Part shown: in pieces, positions 48,153-58,554 of the stretch | Numbering within the stretch: the stretch's first letter is position 1 | Layout of the letters: each line of letters opens with the position of its first letter | Assembly (NCBI GenBank): GCA_947473305.1 | Contig: CANJCB010000011.1 | Coordinates: 1-64,000, forward strand | DNA length: 64,000 nucleotides | DNA from: Rhodospirillales bacterium | GTDB lineage: Bacteria; Pseudomonadota; Alphaproteobacteria; ATCC43930; CGMCC-115725 | Reading direction: 5' to 3' | Position numbers and translations under genes: made by a program | Notes under the pieces: model-generated | Databases searched by the model: none | Told to the model about the DNA's origin: nothing | The model's input: the letters and a program-made list of their open reading frames with translations, nothing else

Positions 48153-48662
48153 AATTCTCTCCTGGTCGACGATCCGTCGGCCGTTATCTCTCTATCGGCA
48201 AATCACTGAATCGAGCCACCGGCGCGCGTCGCGAAACCTGTCTCCGGGCACCTCACCCAAGTGCCATTGGGCGCGTGAGAATCCGACTTCTTTCAAATTA
48301 AAAATAAGTCTTCATCCGATATTTTCGGACACTTCTTAAACATATAATTTCGGCGGGATTTAAGACAGAAAATTATAGGTCGCCGCGATAAAAAATAAAC
48401 TTGGCCACACTATTGAAAAGCTGAAATCTAATGCCCATCCATCGATGTCTAAATGAACATTCATATTTTCCGATAGCCATCAACAACTGGGAACACCCCA
48501 GCTGAAATACAAGTAATTACCCTCCGGTTCACAACCATCATCAGAACATCGACCGCCAGGATCTCACCGTCGCTCACGAGCACGGGATTGAAGTCATGTG
48601 TCGCGGCCTTCCAAGATCCGGGGTTCATCGGGCGGTCCCCATATCCGAGATGTCGCGCGAGG
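48153..48662. other. AT-rich intergenic region
   Basis: About 500 bases without a convincing gene. The part 48290-48480 is much richer in A and T than anything else in the window (runs such as TTAAAAATAAG and GATAAAAAATAAAC). A 55-codon frame on the minus strand (48461-48628, beginning MNPGSWKAATHDFNPVLVSD) has a moderate GGGGAC site but no recognised relative; I treat it as doubtful. The region should hold promoters for the lysine-rich/groES genes and may include a small RNA or a DNA-bending site. Confidence 0.5.
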
Positions 48663-49643
48663 TCAGGCCTTCCGGCCCGCCGCCTCGGGATTGAGAAGCC
48701 GGATGGGCTTCCCGTCGAGATAGGCCGCGATGTTCTCGACCGTGTCCTGGTAGAAGTAGCGCAAGCGATCCTCGGCGACATACCCCAGGTGCGGGGTGAT
48801 CACCGCATTGTCGAGCGTCCGGAACGGATGGCCCCCCGGCAGCGGCTCCTGGTCATAGACATCGAGCCCCGCTCCTCCGATCCGGCGCTCGCGCAGCGCC
48901 GCCAGAAGCGCCGCCTCGTCGACCAGCGGCCCGCGCGAGGTGTTGATGAGATGCGCGGCGGGCTTCATCAGGGCGAGATCCCCGGCGCCGACGATCCCCT
49001 GGGACCGCTCGCTCAGGACCATATGAATGCTGATCACGTCGCTCTGCCGGAAAAGCTCGTCTTTTTCGACCCGGCGCACCCCCACGGCGGCGGCTTTTTC
49101 CTCGGTGAGGTTGGGACTCCAGGCGATCACCGTCATGCCGAAGGCGAGCCCGATCCGCGCCATCTGCCGCCCGATCCGGCCAAGTCCCAGAAGACCCAGA
49201 ACCTTGCCGTGAAGCGACATGCCGACCGTCGTCTGCCAGCCACCCCCGCGCATGCTCCGATCCTCCTGCGCCACATGCCGCACGGAAGCCAGGATCAGCG
49301 CCCAGGCCAGCTCGCTCGTGGCGTAATCCTGGCCGCCGGAAGAGGTATGCGACACCAGCACGCCATGGTCCGTTGCGGCGGCCATGTCCATCGTCCGATG
49401 AAAGGCCCCGGTGATCGCCGCGAATTTCAGGTTGGGCAGCTTCTCGAAAAGGCTTCGCGGGAAAGCCATCCTCTCCCGGAGCATCGAGACGATCTGGAAA
49501 GGCCGCAGACGTTCGGCCGCCTCGTCCGGGACCTTCAGGTTCACGTCGAAGACCTCGATCTCGCAGCGCCCCGACAAGGGCGACCAATCCGCAAGCTTCA
49601 GGGCGACATGCTGATAATCGTCGAGGATGGCAAGGCGGATCAT
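48663..49643 (-). CDS. D-2-hydroxyacid dehydrogenase family protein
   Basis: A 326-residue NAD-dependent dehydrogenase. The Rossmann motif is LGLLGLGRIGRQMARIGLAFGM, with the catalytic Arg in NTSRGPLVDEAAL, the Glu in LDVYDQEPLP and the His in ITPHLGYVAEDRL. The N-terminal MIRLAILDDYQHVALKLADW is common in an alphaproteobacterial subfamily resembling SerA/glyoxylate reductase, for which no unique substrate is known. No partner genes adjacent. Confidence 0.88.
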   Translation of the reverse strand: MIRLAILDDYQHVALKLADWSPLSGRCEIEVFDVNLKVPDEAAERLRPFQIVSMLRERMAFPRSLFEKLPNLKFAAITGAFHRTMDMAAATDHGVLVSHTSSGGQDYATSELAWALILASVRHVAQEDRSMRGGGWQTTVGMSLHGKVLGLLGLGRIGRQMARIGLAFGMTVIAWSPNLTEEKAAAVGVRRVEKDELFRQSDVISIHMVLSERSQGIVGAGDLALMKPAAHLINTSRGPLVDEAALLAALRERRIGGAGLDVYDQEPLPGGHPFRTLDNAVITPHLGYVAEDRLRYFYQDTVENIAAYLDGKPIRLLNPEAAGRKA

Positions 49644-49728
49644 GGGAGGCGCTTCCGCTGAAATTATATACTCGTGAGTTACAACCTAGCGCTCTCCGCC
49701 GTGACCGGAAAGCCTCCAGCCGACGCTG

Positions 49729-50484
49729 TCACCCCGCCACCGCCACCGCGATCGCTTTCATCAGGCGATCGGCTTCCGCCGCATGTCGCGAAAACTCCGC
49801 GGAGGGCGGTGCGCCGCGCGGCATGGCGTCGAATGCTCTCTCGCGATGCTCGCTGGCGATCGTGAAGCGATCGATGAGATCCGGCAGAGAATCCTTCGGC
49901 AGCCGGGCCAAAATCAATTCCCTGAGCGATTTGCCCGCCTTTGCGGCGCGCTTTGTCTCATAAGCAAGTTGAGACGCACTCATGCGCTCCATCTGGATCG
50001 CCACCCGTCTGGCCTCATCCCCCGCCCCGTAAAGGCTCCAGCGCTGATTGCGGGGGCGGTTGGCAAAATCGAAGCCCGGCGGGTAGGCTTTGTCGGGGAC
50101 GAAAACGATGTGAGATTCGCCCCCAGGCTTGGGCGTGATGTCCAGCAATGCCCCGGTTGGGTCTTTCCAAACGGCATGAAACTCCGCCGTCAGCAGGACG
50201 GTCGGCCACTCCCAGAGGACCCAGCCGAATTCGATGGATCCGCCGTCGTGCCTGATCTTTTCCAGCACGCCGTCGGCGCTCCAGCCGTAGAGACCGCAGG
50301 GGTCCTGGATGACCGTGACGCTGATCGGCTTCGAGGAACCCAGGCTTTCTGCGAATTCCACCACTGCGGCGTTGATCTCTGCCGGCGCAGTTTCGTCGGG
50401 ACGTTTGGATGATGCGGCCCTCTCGAATTGACGTTCGGAATGCCGCTTCTTCTCTTCATGGGATTCAACCAATTGGATGCTCAT
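49729..50484 (-). CDS. hypothetical protein
   Basis: A 251-residue soluble protein that I do not recognise. The N-terminal 30 residues are charged. The central part has a conserved look: FGWVLWEWPTVLLTAEFHAVWKDPTGALLDITPKPGGESHIVFVPD, rich in Trp, which resembles a region of bacterial proteins sometimes annotated near SEC-C domains. The C-terminus is helical (RELILARLPKDSLPDLIDRFTIASEHRERA). No signal or membrane part. Confidence 0.6.
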   Translation of the reverse strand: MSIQLVESHEEKKRHSERQFERAASSKRPDETAPAEINAAVVEFAESLGSSKPISVTVIQDPCGLYGWSADGVLEKIRHDGGSIEFGWVLWEWPTVLLTAEFHAVWKDPTGALLDITPKPGGESHIVFVPDKAYPPGFDFANRPRNQRWSLYGAGDEARRVAIQMERMSASQLAYETKRAAKAGKSLRELILARLPKDSLPDLIDRFTIASEHRERAFDAMPRGAPPSAEFSRHAAEADRLMKAIAVAVAG

Positions 50485-50575
50485 TCCTGACAGTCATCGC
50501 TCGCGCCATCTTCGTTCATCCCGCGCCTCGGCGCATTAGTCGTCGGATGAAATATGGCGGTGGGAGCAGGAACAA

Positions 50576-50607
50576 TTGCGGCGCCACCCTATTCGGTGGC
50601 GCCGCAA
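50576..50607 (-). terminator. hairpin downstream of tRNA-Lys
   Basis: TTGCGGCGCCACC and GGTGGCGCCGCAA are perfect 13-base complements around a 6-base loop, 24 bases after the tRNA. On the minus strand it is followed by TTGTT only. Likely the end of the tRNA transcript. Confidence 0.65.
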
Positions 50608-50630
50608 TCCAAGCCGAAGCTTTGAGTAAT

Positions 50631-50706
<76 letters not shown>

Positions 50707-50720
50707 GTAAGGAGGGCGGG

Positions 50721-50749
50721 TATATAACAAAGCGGTTCGGCCTTGTCGA
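50721..50749 (-). promoter_or_regulatory. promoter of tRNA-Lys
   Basis: On the minus strand TCGACA (50749-50744) and TATATA (50726-50721) have a 17-base spacer, placing the start a few bases before the tRNA 5' end at 50706. Confidence 0.6.
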
Positions 50750-50780
50750 GTGGGAACGGCTGACCCCTTGCCGCAGGTCC

Positions 50781-51935
50781 TCAGAGATCGACTTCCCCGC
50801 GCCGGCCGATGCGCACGTCGCGGTGGATATAGACGCTCATCATCAGCCCGAAGCCGAACATAACCGTCAGCATCGCCGTGCCGCCGTAGGAAATGAGTGG
50901 CAGCGGCACGCCCACGACCGGGATCAGGCCCATGACCATTGCCGTATTGATGAAGACATAGAGAAAGAAGTTGATCGTGATGCCGAAGGCCAAGAGCCGC
51001 CCGAAATGATTGCGGCTCAGGAGCGCGATGGCATAGCCGTAGATGAAGACCAGGGAATAGAGCCCGATCAGCACCAGCCCGCCCACCAGCCCCCATTCCT
51101 CGGCCAGCATGGTGAAGATGAAATCGGTCTGCCGCTCCGGCAGGAAGCTCAGGTGGCTTTGGGTCCCGAGCAGAAACCCCTTGCCGAAGATCCCGCCCGA
51201 GCCCAGGGCGATCTTCGACTGCAGGATGTGATAGCCCGCGCCCAGCGGGTCGTTCTCCGGATCGAGGAAGGTGTAGATCCGCTTCTTCTGGTAGTCCCGC
51301 AGGAAGCGCCAGGCGATGGGCACGAGGGCCGCGCCGGCGCCGAGCACGACCGCGAATTTCCAGAGCCTCACGCCGGCCAGGAAAAAGATCGCCCCGCCCC
51401 CCATGACCAGCATGAGCGCCGTGCCGAGATCGGGCTGCTTCAAGACCAGAACGGCCGGCACCATGACGAGCAGGAGGGGCGCCACCAGCTTCACCGGCCG
51501 CCCGATTTCCTCGATCGGCACGCCGTTGAAATAGCGCGCCAAGGCCAGGACCACCGCCACCTTCATCAATTCCGAAGGCTGGAGCTGGATCACGCCCAGA
51601 TCGATCCAGCGCTGCGCGCCCATGCCGATGGCGCCGCGAAGCTCGACCGCGATCAGCAGCAGGAGCGCCACCAGATAGATGATATAGGCGGCGCGCAGCC
51701 ACACCCGGATATCGACCAGCGCCACTCCGATCATCAGGAGGAGCGCTATCGAGAAGCGGATCATCTGCTTCGCCGCCCAGGGCTGCCAGGAGCCATTGGC
51801 CGCAGAATAGAGCATGGCGAAGCCGACGCAGGCGAGGAGCGCCAGCAGCAGCACCAGCCCCCAATTGACGCTCAGCAGCTTATCGAAAATGCTGCGCCGC
51901 TCGCGACTGCTGTCGAGGGTGCGCTCCATGGACAT
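50781..51935 (-). CDS. rodA: peptidoglycan glycosyltransferase / rod-shape protein RodA
   Basis: A 384-residue SEDS protein with about ten TM segments. Typical parts: NWGLVLLLALLACVGFAMLYSAANG at the start, RWIDLGVIQLQPSELMKVAVVLALA, KQPDLGTALMLVMGG with the catalytic-region Asp, QSHLSFLPERQTDFIFTMLAEEWGLVG and GVPLPLISYGGTAMLT. It polymerises glycan strands with PBP2 in the elongasome. ATG at 51935 overlaps the mrdA stop by one base (TGATG). Confidence 0.95.
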   Translation of the reverse strand: MSMERTLDSSRERRSIFDKLLSVNWGLVLLLALLACVGFAMLYSAANGSWQPWAAKQMIRFSIALLLMIGVALVDIRVWLRAAYIIYLVALLLLIAVELRGAIGMGAQRWIDLGVIQLQPSELMKVAVVLALARYFNGVPIEEIGRPVKLVAPLLLVMVPAVLVLKQPDLGTALMLVMGGGAIFFLAGVRLWKFAVVLGAGAALVPIAWRFLRDYQKKRIYTFLDPENDPLGAGYHILQSKIALGSGGIFGKGFLLGTQSHLSFLPERQTDFIFTMLAEEWGLVGGLVLIGLYSLVFIYGYAIALLSRNHFGRLLAFGITINFFLYVFINTAMVMGLIPVVGVPLPLISYGGTAMLTVMFGFGLMMSVYIHRDVRIGRRGEVDL

Positions 51936-53836
51936 CAGCTGCGAACCACATTGTTCTCGGCGGTGAAGAGCCGGTCCGGCACCTTGCGGGCGGGATCGCG
52001 CTTCTGGACCTCGCGCAGCACGTCCCGGCAGATCGGCGCCGCCACGGCCGAGCCGCCGCCGGCGCTCTCGCCGCCATGCTCGACCACGCAGGCGCAGACA
52101 TAGCGAGGCGTCGAAACCGGCGCCAAGGCGATGAAAAGCGCGTGGTCGCGTTCCTTCCAAGGCACGTCCTTGATCTTGCGCAGACCGGTGTCGCGTTCGG
52201 CCTGGGAGATGCGGCGTACCTGGGCCGTTCCCGACTTGCCGGCCATCTGGAGACCAGGATCGGTGATCCGCGCGGCATAGGCGGTGCCATGCTGTTCGTT
52301 GACCACGCCGTTCATGCCGTCGAGCACACGGGCAAGATCCCGGGCGGAAACGCCGAGCGACGGGAAATGGCTGGGATCGGCGTCGGGCATGTCGCGAGAC
52401 GCCACGCCATCGGGCCGGGTGAAGCGGGGCTGCACCTCCCGGCCGGTGACGAGACGCGCGGTCATCACCGCAAGCTGAAGTGGGGTCGTCGTAACGAAGC
52501 TCTGGCCGATACCCGCACTGATCGTCTCGCCCTGCTGCCAGGGCACGCCTGTCGTACCGAGTTTCCAGTCACGGGTCGGGACAAGACCGCCTTTTTCCCC
52601 GGGAATCTCGATACCGAGGGGCGCCCCCAAACCGAACCGCTTGGCCATGGCGGCAATCCGATCGATGCCTAAGCGCCGTGCCGTCTCGTAGAAATAGACG
52701 TCGCAGGAGTTCTTGATGCCGCCGTGAAGGTCGAGCATCCCATGCCCGCCCTTGCGCCAGCAATGGAAGGTCGCGGCGCCCAACTCGAAATGACCGGGAC
52801 AGGCGATACGCGTGTCGGGGGTGATAACCCCGGCCTCCAAACCCGCCAAAGCCACGATGGGTTTAAAGGTGGAGCCTGGCGAATAAGCCCCGCTGATGGC
52901 CTTGTTGTTGAGCGGTCCGCGAGGGTCTGCCAGAAGTTGCCGCCAGGCCGTCGTCGAAAGCCCTGCCGAAAAGGCGCCGGGATCGTAGCCCGGGCAGGAG
53001 ACCGAGGCGAGCACGTCGCCGGACCAGGCGTCCATGACCACGCAGGCGACACTCAGCTCCGCCGCGCAGCGCTTCATGACGAAGTCCTGCAGTTCCATGT
53101 CCAGGGTCAGCACGACTTGCTGGCCGGAATCGCCTTCGTCGCGGGCAAGCTCCCGCACCACCCGGCCGAAAGCGTTGACCTCGACCTCGCTGGTGCCGGC
53201 GGAGCCCCGCAGCTCGATGTCGTGGGACTTTTCGATGCCGCTCTTGCCGATACGAAAATCGGGAAGCTCCAGCAGGGGGTCGTCCCCGGTCAGTTCCTTC
53301 TCGGAAACCGCCGCCACATAGCCCAGCACATGGGCCGCCGTTTCGCCGAAGGGATAGTCGCGGGTCAGGCCCTGCTCGATCGAGACGCCCGGTAGTTCCG
53401 GCGCGTTCACCTCGATGCGCGCCATTTCCTCCCAGGAGAGGTTGTCGCGGATCGCCACCGGCACGAAGGTGTGCTTACGCTTGATTTCCCGAAGCACGCG
53501 GCGCTTGTCGGCCTCGCTGATCGGGATGAGCGCGCCCACCGCGTCCAGGGTCGAGACGATGTCCCCCGCCTGATCGGCGACCACCACCACCCGGTAGTTC
53601 TGCTTGTTGTCGGCCAGCAGCACGCCGAAACGGTCGGTGATGAGACCGCGCGGCGGCGCCAGGAGCCGCAGATTGATCCGATTCTCCTCGGCCAAGGTCC
53701 GATAACGGGCGGATTCGACCACCTGGAGGTAGTACATCCGCGCGGCAAGCGCTCCCAGCAGCGCGATCTTGCCGCCGCCGAGCAGCAGCGCGCGGCGATT
53801 GAGGAGCCGGGACCGGTCGCGATCCTGCTTGCGCAT
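51935..53836 (-). CDS. mrdA: penicillin-binding protein 2 (peptidoglycan transpeptidase)
   Basis: A 633-residue class B PBP. After a short cytoplasmic part and a TM (ALLLGGGKIALLGALAARMYYLQVVE), there is the pedestal domain (APPRGLITDRFGVLLADNKQNYRV), then the transpeptidase with SPGSTFKPIVAL (SxxK), an SCD-type motif in NSCDVYFYE and KSGTAQVR (KTG/KSG box). It cross-links glycan made by RodA along the lateral wall. Upstream mreD ends four bases before it. Confidence 0.95.
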   Translation of the reverse strand: MRKQDRDRSRLLNRRALLLGGGKIALLGALAARMYYLQVVESARYRTLAEENRINLRLLAPPRGLITDRFGVLLADNKQNYRVVVVADQAGDIVSTLDAVGALIPISEADKRRVLREIKRKHTFVPVAIRDNLSWEEMARIEVNAPELPGVSIEQGLTRDYPFGETAAHVLGYVAAVSEKELTGDDPLLELPDFRIGKSGIEKSHDIELRGSAGTSEVEVNAFGRVVRELARDEGDSGQQVVLTLDMELQDFVMKRCAAELSVACVVMDAWSGDVLASVSCPGYDPGAFSAGLSTTAWRQLLADPRGPLNNKAISGAYSPGSTFKPIVALAGLEAGVITPDTRIACPGHFELGAATFHCWRKGGHGMLDLHGGIKNSCDVYFYETARRLGIDRIAAMAKRFGLGAPLGIEIPGEKGGLVPTRDWKLGTTGVPWQQGETISAGIGQSFVTTTPLQLAVMTARLVTGREVQPRFTRPDGVASRDMPDADPSHFPSLGVSARDLARVLDGMNGVVNEQHGTAYAARITDPGLQMAGKSGTAQVRRISQAERDTGLRKIKDVPWKERDHALFIALAPVSTPRYVCACVVEHGGESAGGGSAVAAPICRDVLREVQKRDPARKVPDRLFTAENNVVRS

Positions 53837-53840
53837 GGGC

Positions 53841-54356
53841 TCAGGCCGCCCGGAGGAAAGCGCGCTGGGCGCGCACCAACACCCAACTCGCGATGGGGAA
53901 GATCGCGACCGTCAGCACGCCCTGGAAGGCGAAGGGCCGGAAGTCGAGCATGCGCAGGTCGAACAGGCCCGCCACCGCCCATTGCATCGCCATGAAGAGG
54001 CCGGCAAGCCCCGCGAAACCCAGCCAGACGAAGGGAAAACTGCGATTGACGAACCAGCGCCGCCGTCCCATGACCAGGACCTGCGCCAAGAGCAAGGTCA
54101 GGGCCGAGAGGCCGGCCGGCGTGCCGTTCAGGAAGTCGAGATAGACGCCGATCACGAAAACTCCCAGCGGCGCCAGCAGCTCCGGGCGATAGATCGTCCA
54201 GTGATAGACCGCCATCAGGGCAAAGGCCGGCGTCACCACCGCAAAGCCCGGCATCCGCATCGGGACCACGGAAAGCGTGGCGGCGAGGATCGTCGTCACG
54301 GCCGGCATAAGCCGGGCCGCGATCCCGTCATCCCTCTGGGCGCGAGCTATCGCCAT
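53841..54356 (-). CDS. mreD: rod-shape-determining protein MreD
   Basis: A 171-residue inner-membrane protein with about five hydrophobic segments. Sequence is poorly conserved in the family, but PGFAVVTPAFALMAVYHWTIYRPELLAPLGVFVIGVYLDFLNGTPAGLSALTLLL (the YLDFL.G.P.G..AL motif) is typical. Located between mreC (6 bases) and mrdA (4 bases), as in other proteobacteria. Confidence 0.9.
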   Translation of the reverse strand: MAIARAQRDDGIAARLMPAVTTILAATLSVVPMRMPGFAVVTPAFALMAVYHWTIYRPELLAPLGVFVIGVYLDFLNGTPAGLSALTLLLAQVLVMGRRRWFVNRSFPFVWLGFAGLAGLFMAMQWAVAGLFDLRMLDFRPFAFQGVLTVAIFPIASWVLVRAQRAFLRAA

Positions 54357-54362
54357 CAGTCC

Positions 54363-55274
54363 TCAGCGCGCAGGATCGGCTGCCGCACCTTTACCCTGCC
54401 GGGCGGGCTTGGGTTGCGGCATCGCGGATTGCGGCAGCACGCCGTCAAGCCCGTAGTCGATGATCCGGATGAAATCGAGCCGCCCGAGATCGACATAAAG
54501 CTCGACCCGGACGACGCTGCCCTCGACCGAAACCACTTGCCCGATGGGAAGATCCGAGGGGAAGAGACCGCCCCGGCCGGAGGTGACGATCCGGTCGCCG
54601 ATCTTCACCTCCGCCTTGGAGGAGAGATAGGTGAGCTGCGGCCGGGACGAATTGTCGCCCGCCAATACGGCGCGCTCCCTGGACCCGTCGATGACCACCG
54701 GAATGCGGGAATTGAGATCGGTGAGGAGAAGAACGCGGGCGCTGCGCGTCCCAACCTCGGAAACGCGCCCCACCAGGCCCTCGCCCGCCAATGCGACCTG
54801 CCCCCGCGCCACCTGGTCCCGCGCGCCCGCGTTGACCAGCAGGTTGCGCGCGAAGGCGCCGCCCGATTCCGCCACAACCCGCGCCGTGACGAAGGTGACG
54901 GGATTGTCTTCCGGAAATTTCAGAAGGCCGCGAAGCTGCCCGTTCTCGGTGACCATGCGGCGGGCGACTTCCTGCCATTGCAGGAGCCTTGCGTTTTCCT
55001 CGCGCAGCCGCTGGTTCTCCTGATAGAGCGCGCCCGCAGCCTCGAGTTTTTGCAGCATCTGGGTCGCGGTCTCTATGGGCCGCGCCACGAGATCCAGCAC
55101 CGGCAGCATGGCATCGGCCACCGCCATGCGGGCGCGATCAACCACCAGGATATCGGCTTTTCCGAGGACGATCAGAAGAGCGGAAAGCAGGATGAGGAAA
55201 GGCACGCCAAGGCGCTGGGCGGCTGCCCTCACCGGCATCGCAAGCCTCGCCACCGATCCTGCCCGCTCGCGCAC
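54363..55274 (-). CDS. mreC: rod-shape-determining protein MreC
   Basis: A 303-residue periplasmic protein with an N-terminal TM (GVPFLILLSALLIVLGKADI), a coiled coil (MLQKLEAAGALYQENQRLREENARL) and a beta-rich domain (VTARVVAESGGAFARNLLVNAGARDQV, VGRVSEVGTRSARVLLLTDLNSRIPV). It links MreB filaments to PBP2. The C-terminal 25 residues are basic, Ala/Pro/Lys rich and presumably disordered. Confidence 0.93.
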   Translation of the reverse strand: MRERAGSVARLAMPVRAAAQRLGVPFLILLSALLIVLGKADILVVDRARMAVADAMLPVLDLVARPIETATQMLQKLEAAGALYQENQRLREENARLLQWQEVARRMVTENGQLRGLLKFPEDNPVTFVTARVVAESGGAFARNLLVNAGARDQVARGQVALAGEGLVGRVSEVGTRSARVLLLTDLNSRIPVVIDGSRERAVLAGDNSSRPQLTYLSSKAEVKIGDRIVTSGRGGLFPSDLPIGQVVSVEGSVVRVELYVDLGRLDFIRIIDYGLDGVLPQSAMPQPKPARQGKGAAADPAR

Positions 55275-55379
55275 TGGTCATTCCCCAATCGGGGCGCGTC
55301 AACCCTGCCGCGCCATTCTAGCTACGCAAGAGTAAGTTTTAGCCCTTACGAGGTCCTTAAGTATATGGGGATCGCTGTG

Positions 55380-55460
55380 TCTTTTCCGTTAAATCGGGAT
55401 GCCCCATCTGTCGTCATCGCGAGGCTGCGAAGCGGCCGTGGAGATCCAGGAAAGTCGGAG
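55380..55460. repeat. intergenic repeat between mreB and mreC
   Basis: The text GTCATCGCGAGGCTGCGAAG and CGGCCGTGGAGATCCAGG has the form of the short 'GTCATTGCGAGG..GAAGC..' repeats widespread in alphaproteobacteria. It sits in the 200-base gap of the mre operon. Only one copy of this type is visible in the window. Confidence 0.5.
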
Positions 55461-55474
55461 AACTCGGAAAGACC

Positions 55475-56566
<1,092 letters not shown>

Positions 56567-56573
56567 TCATGGC

Positions 56574-56607
56574 GAAGAAAGGGCGGCCTTTTTTAAGACC
56601 GCCCTTT
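56574..56607 (-). terminator. terminator of leuA
   Basis: On the minus strand AAAGGGCGG and CCGCCCTTT form a nine-pair stem around a 12-base A-rich loop, followed by CTTC. It lies 9 bases after the leuA stop and before mreB. Confidence 0.7.
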
Positions 56608-56615
56608 TCCGTCGT

Positions 56616-58199
56616 TCAGGCCCTCAATGCGGCGGGAGCCGTCTTCTCCCGCTTGGTGAGGAGCTTGTTCAGGGCGTGGAGATAGGCGCGCGCGGAAGCC
56701 ACCAGCGTATCGGGATCGGCGCCCTGGCCGTTCACCGTCTTGCCGGCCTCCTCAAGCCGCACCGTCACCTCGGCCTGGGCGTCGGTCCCCTCGGTCACCG
56801 CATTGACCTGATAGAGCCGCAGCTTGGCCGTATGGGGCACCAATTCCTTGATCGCGTTGAAGGTGGCGTCGACAGGCCCGTTGCCGGTGGTCTTGGCGAC
56901 CTGAGGCTTGCCGTCGATCTCCATTTCAAGCTCGGCGCTCTGAGGGCCCTTGGAACCCGCGATCACCTGGAGCGAAACGAACTTCAACCGCTCGTGCCCA
57001 TGCTGGATCTCGTCGTCGACCAGAGCCACGAGATCCTCATCGAAGACCTCCTTTTTCCGGTCGGCGAGCGCCTTGAAGCGGCGGAAGGCGTCGTTCAACG
57101 CGTTGTCGCCGATCTCGAAACCCAATTCCTTGAGCTTCACCTTGAAGGCATGACGGCCGGAATGCTTGCCCATGACGAGGGTCGAGCGGTTGAGGCCAAC
57201 CGAAGCCGGGGTCATGATCTCATAGGTGCCGGCGTGCTTGAGCATGCCGTCCTGATGGATGCCGCTCTCATGTGCGAAGGCATTGGCGCCGACGATGGCC
57301 TTGTTGGGCTGCACCACGAAACCGGTGATCGCCGAGACGAGGCGCGAGGCACGGGTGATGAACTCGCTGTCGACGCCGGTCTTATAGGGCATGGCATCGG
57401 CGCGGGTCTTGAGCGCCATGACGATCTCTTCCAGGGACGCATTGCCCGCGCGCTCGCCGAGCCCGTTGATCGTGCATTCCACCTGCCGCGCGCCCGCCCC
57501 GAGGGCGGCCAGCGAATTGGCGACCGCGAGGCCGAGGTCGTTGTGGCAATGGACCGAGATCGTCGCCTTGTCGATGTTCGGGACGCGGTTCATGACCATG
57601 CGGATCAAGGCCGCATATTCCTCGGGCACCGCATAGCCGACCGTATCGGGGATGTTGATCGTGCTGGCCCCGGCCTTGATCGCGCTTTCCACCATGCGGC
57701 AGAGGAAATCGTGATCGCTGCGGGAGCCGTCCTCGCTCGACCATTCCACATCGTCGCAGAGGTTGCGGGCATGGGTCACATTCTCGATGACCGCCGCATG
57801 GACCTGCTCCGGCTCCATCTGGAGCTTGAATTTCATATGGAGCGGCGAGGTCGCCATGAAGGTATGGATGCGCGGCCGGGCAGCGCCCTTAAGGGCTTCC
57901 CAGGCGCGGTCGATGTCGTTGCGCGAGCAGCGGGCGAGCCCGCAGACCGAGCTGTTCTTGACGAGGGAGGCGACTTCCTGGACGGCCTCGAAATCGCCGA
58001 CCGAGGCGATGGGGAATCCCGCTTCGATCACATCGACACCCATCTCCTCGAGGAGCAGCGCGATCTTGATCTTCTCTTCGAGGTTCATGGAGGCGCCCGG
58101 CGCTTGTTCGCCGTCGCGCAATGTGGTGTCGAAAATGACGACGCGGTCTTTGTCGCGGCCCTTGGGTGCGTTATTGGGCGCTGTTTGCTTGGCGCTCAT
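56616..58199 (-). CDS. leuA: 2-isopropylmalate synthase
   Basis: A 527-residue enzyme, the first committed step of leucine synthesis (2-oxoisovalerate plus acetyl-CoA). The HMGL-like TIM barrel begins VVIFDTTLRDGEQAPGASMN; other marks are NIPDTVGYAVPEEY, SVHCHNDLGLAVANSLAAL, GLGERAGNASLEEI and FAHESGIHQDGML. The C-terminal third is the LeuA dimer regulatory domain, site of leucine feedback. Start is ATG at 58199 behind AAAGGAA. A leucine-rich small ORF directly upstream may regulate it. Confidence 0.96.
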   Translation of the reverse strand: MSAKQTAPNNAPKGRDKDRVVIFDTTLRDGEQAPGASMNLEEKIKIALLLEEMGVDVIEAGFPIASVGDFEAVQEVASLVKNSSVCGLARCSRNDIDRAWEALKGAARPRIHTFMATSPLHMKFKLQMEPEQVHAAVIENVTHARNLCDDVEWSSEDGSRSDHDFLCRMVESAIKAGASTINIPDTVGYAVPEEYAALIRMVMNRVPNIDKATISVHCHNDLGLAVANSLAALGAGARQVECTINGLGERAGNASLEEIVMALKTRADAMPYKTGVDSEFITRASRLVSAITGFVVQPNKAIVGANAFAHESGIHQDGMLKHAGTYEIMTPASVGLNRSTLVMGKHSGRHAFKVKLKELGFEIGDNALNDAFRRFKALADRKKEVFDEDLVALVDDEIQHGHERLKFVSLQVIAGSKGPQSAELEMEIDGKPQVAKTTGNGPVDATFNAIKELVPHTAKLRLYQVNAVTEGTDAQAEVTVRLEEAGKTVNGQGADPDTLVASARAYLHALNKLLTKREKTAPAALRA

Positions 58200-58289
58200 C
58201 TGAGCGGTTCCTTTCGAGATGGGGAGACAACAAAGCGGACTAGCCGGGAACCCCTGAACGTCGATCGCCGGTGAGCGATCCTTTGACAC

Positions 58290-58421
58290 TCAGGGGCCGG
58301 TAAGTCGCAGCGCCCCGTCACCCCGAAGAAGGCCGAGCAGGCCCGCGGTGGAAAGCAGCGCAAGCGTCGACGGGCGCGTCTGCGCCTCGATCCCGCTTGT
58401 CATCTGCCCGTACCGCTTCAT
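58290..58421 (-). CDS. leucine-rich upstream ORF, candidate leuA leader peptide
   Basis: A 43-codon frame, MKRYGQMTSGIEAQTRPSTL, then ALLSTAGLLGLLRGDGALRL, ending 91 bases before the leuA ATG. Nine of the 43 codons are Leu, five of them CTT. Around the stop codon the RNA can fold: CCCCTGA pairs with TCAGGGG across a smaller GATCGC/GCGATC hairpin. This is the architecture expected of translational attenuation. No good Shine-Dalgarno sequence and no T-run are seen, which are weaknesses. Confidence 0.45.
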   Translation of the reverse strand: MKRYGQMTSGIEAQTRPSTLALLSTAGLLGLLRGDGALRLTGP

Positions 58422-58554
58422 GCCATTCGCTCGCTTCAGCCTGCCGCCTCAGGTTGAGGCGATAGACTTAAATTCCGATTAATTCGGGCAAGAGGCCCGG
58501 ATTCACGGGTATCTCTAGCTTGTTTCGCCCTCGGACTGCAAGCATCGTTAACGA

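Noticed and set aside
48461-48628. A 55-codon minus-strand frame starting MNPGSWKAATHDFNPVLVSD
   Set aside because: It has a moderate ribosome-binding site, but no recognised family and an atypical AT-rich 3' half; mentioned only in the intergenic entry.
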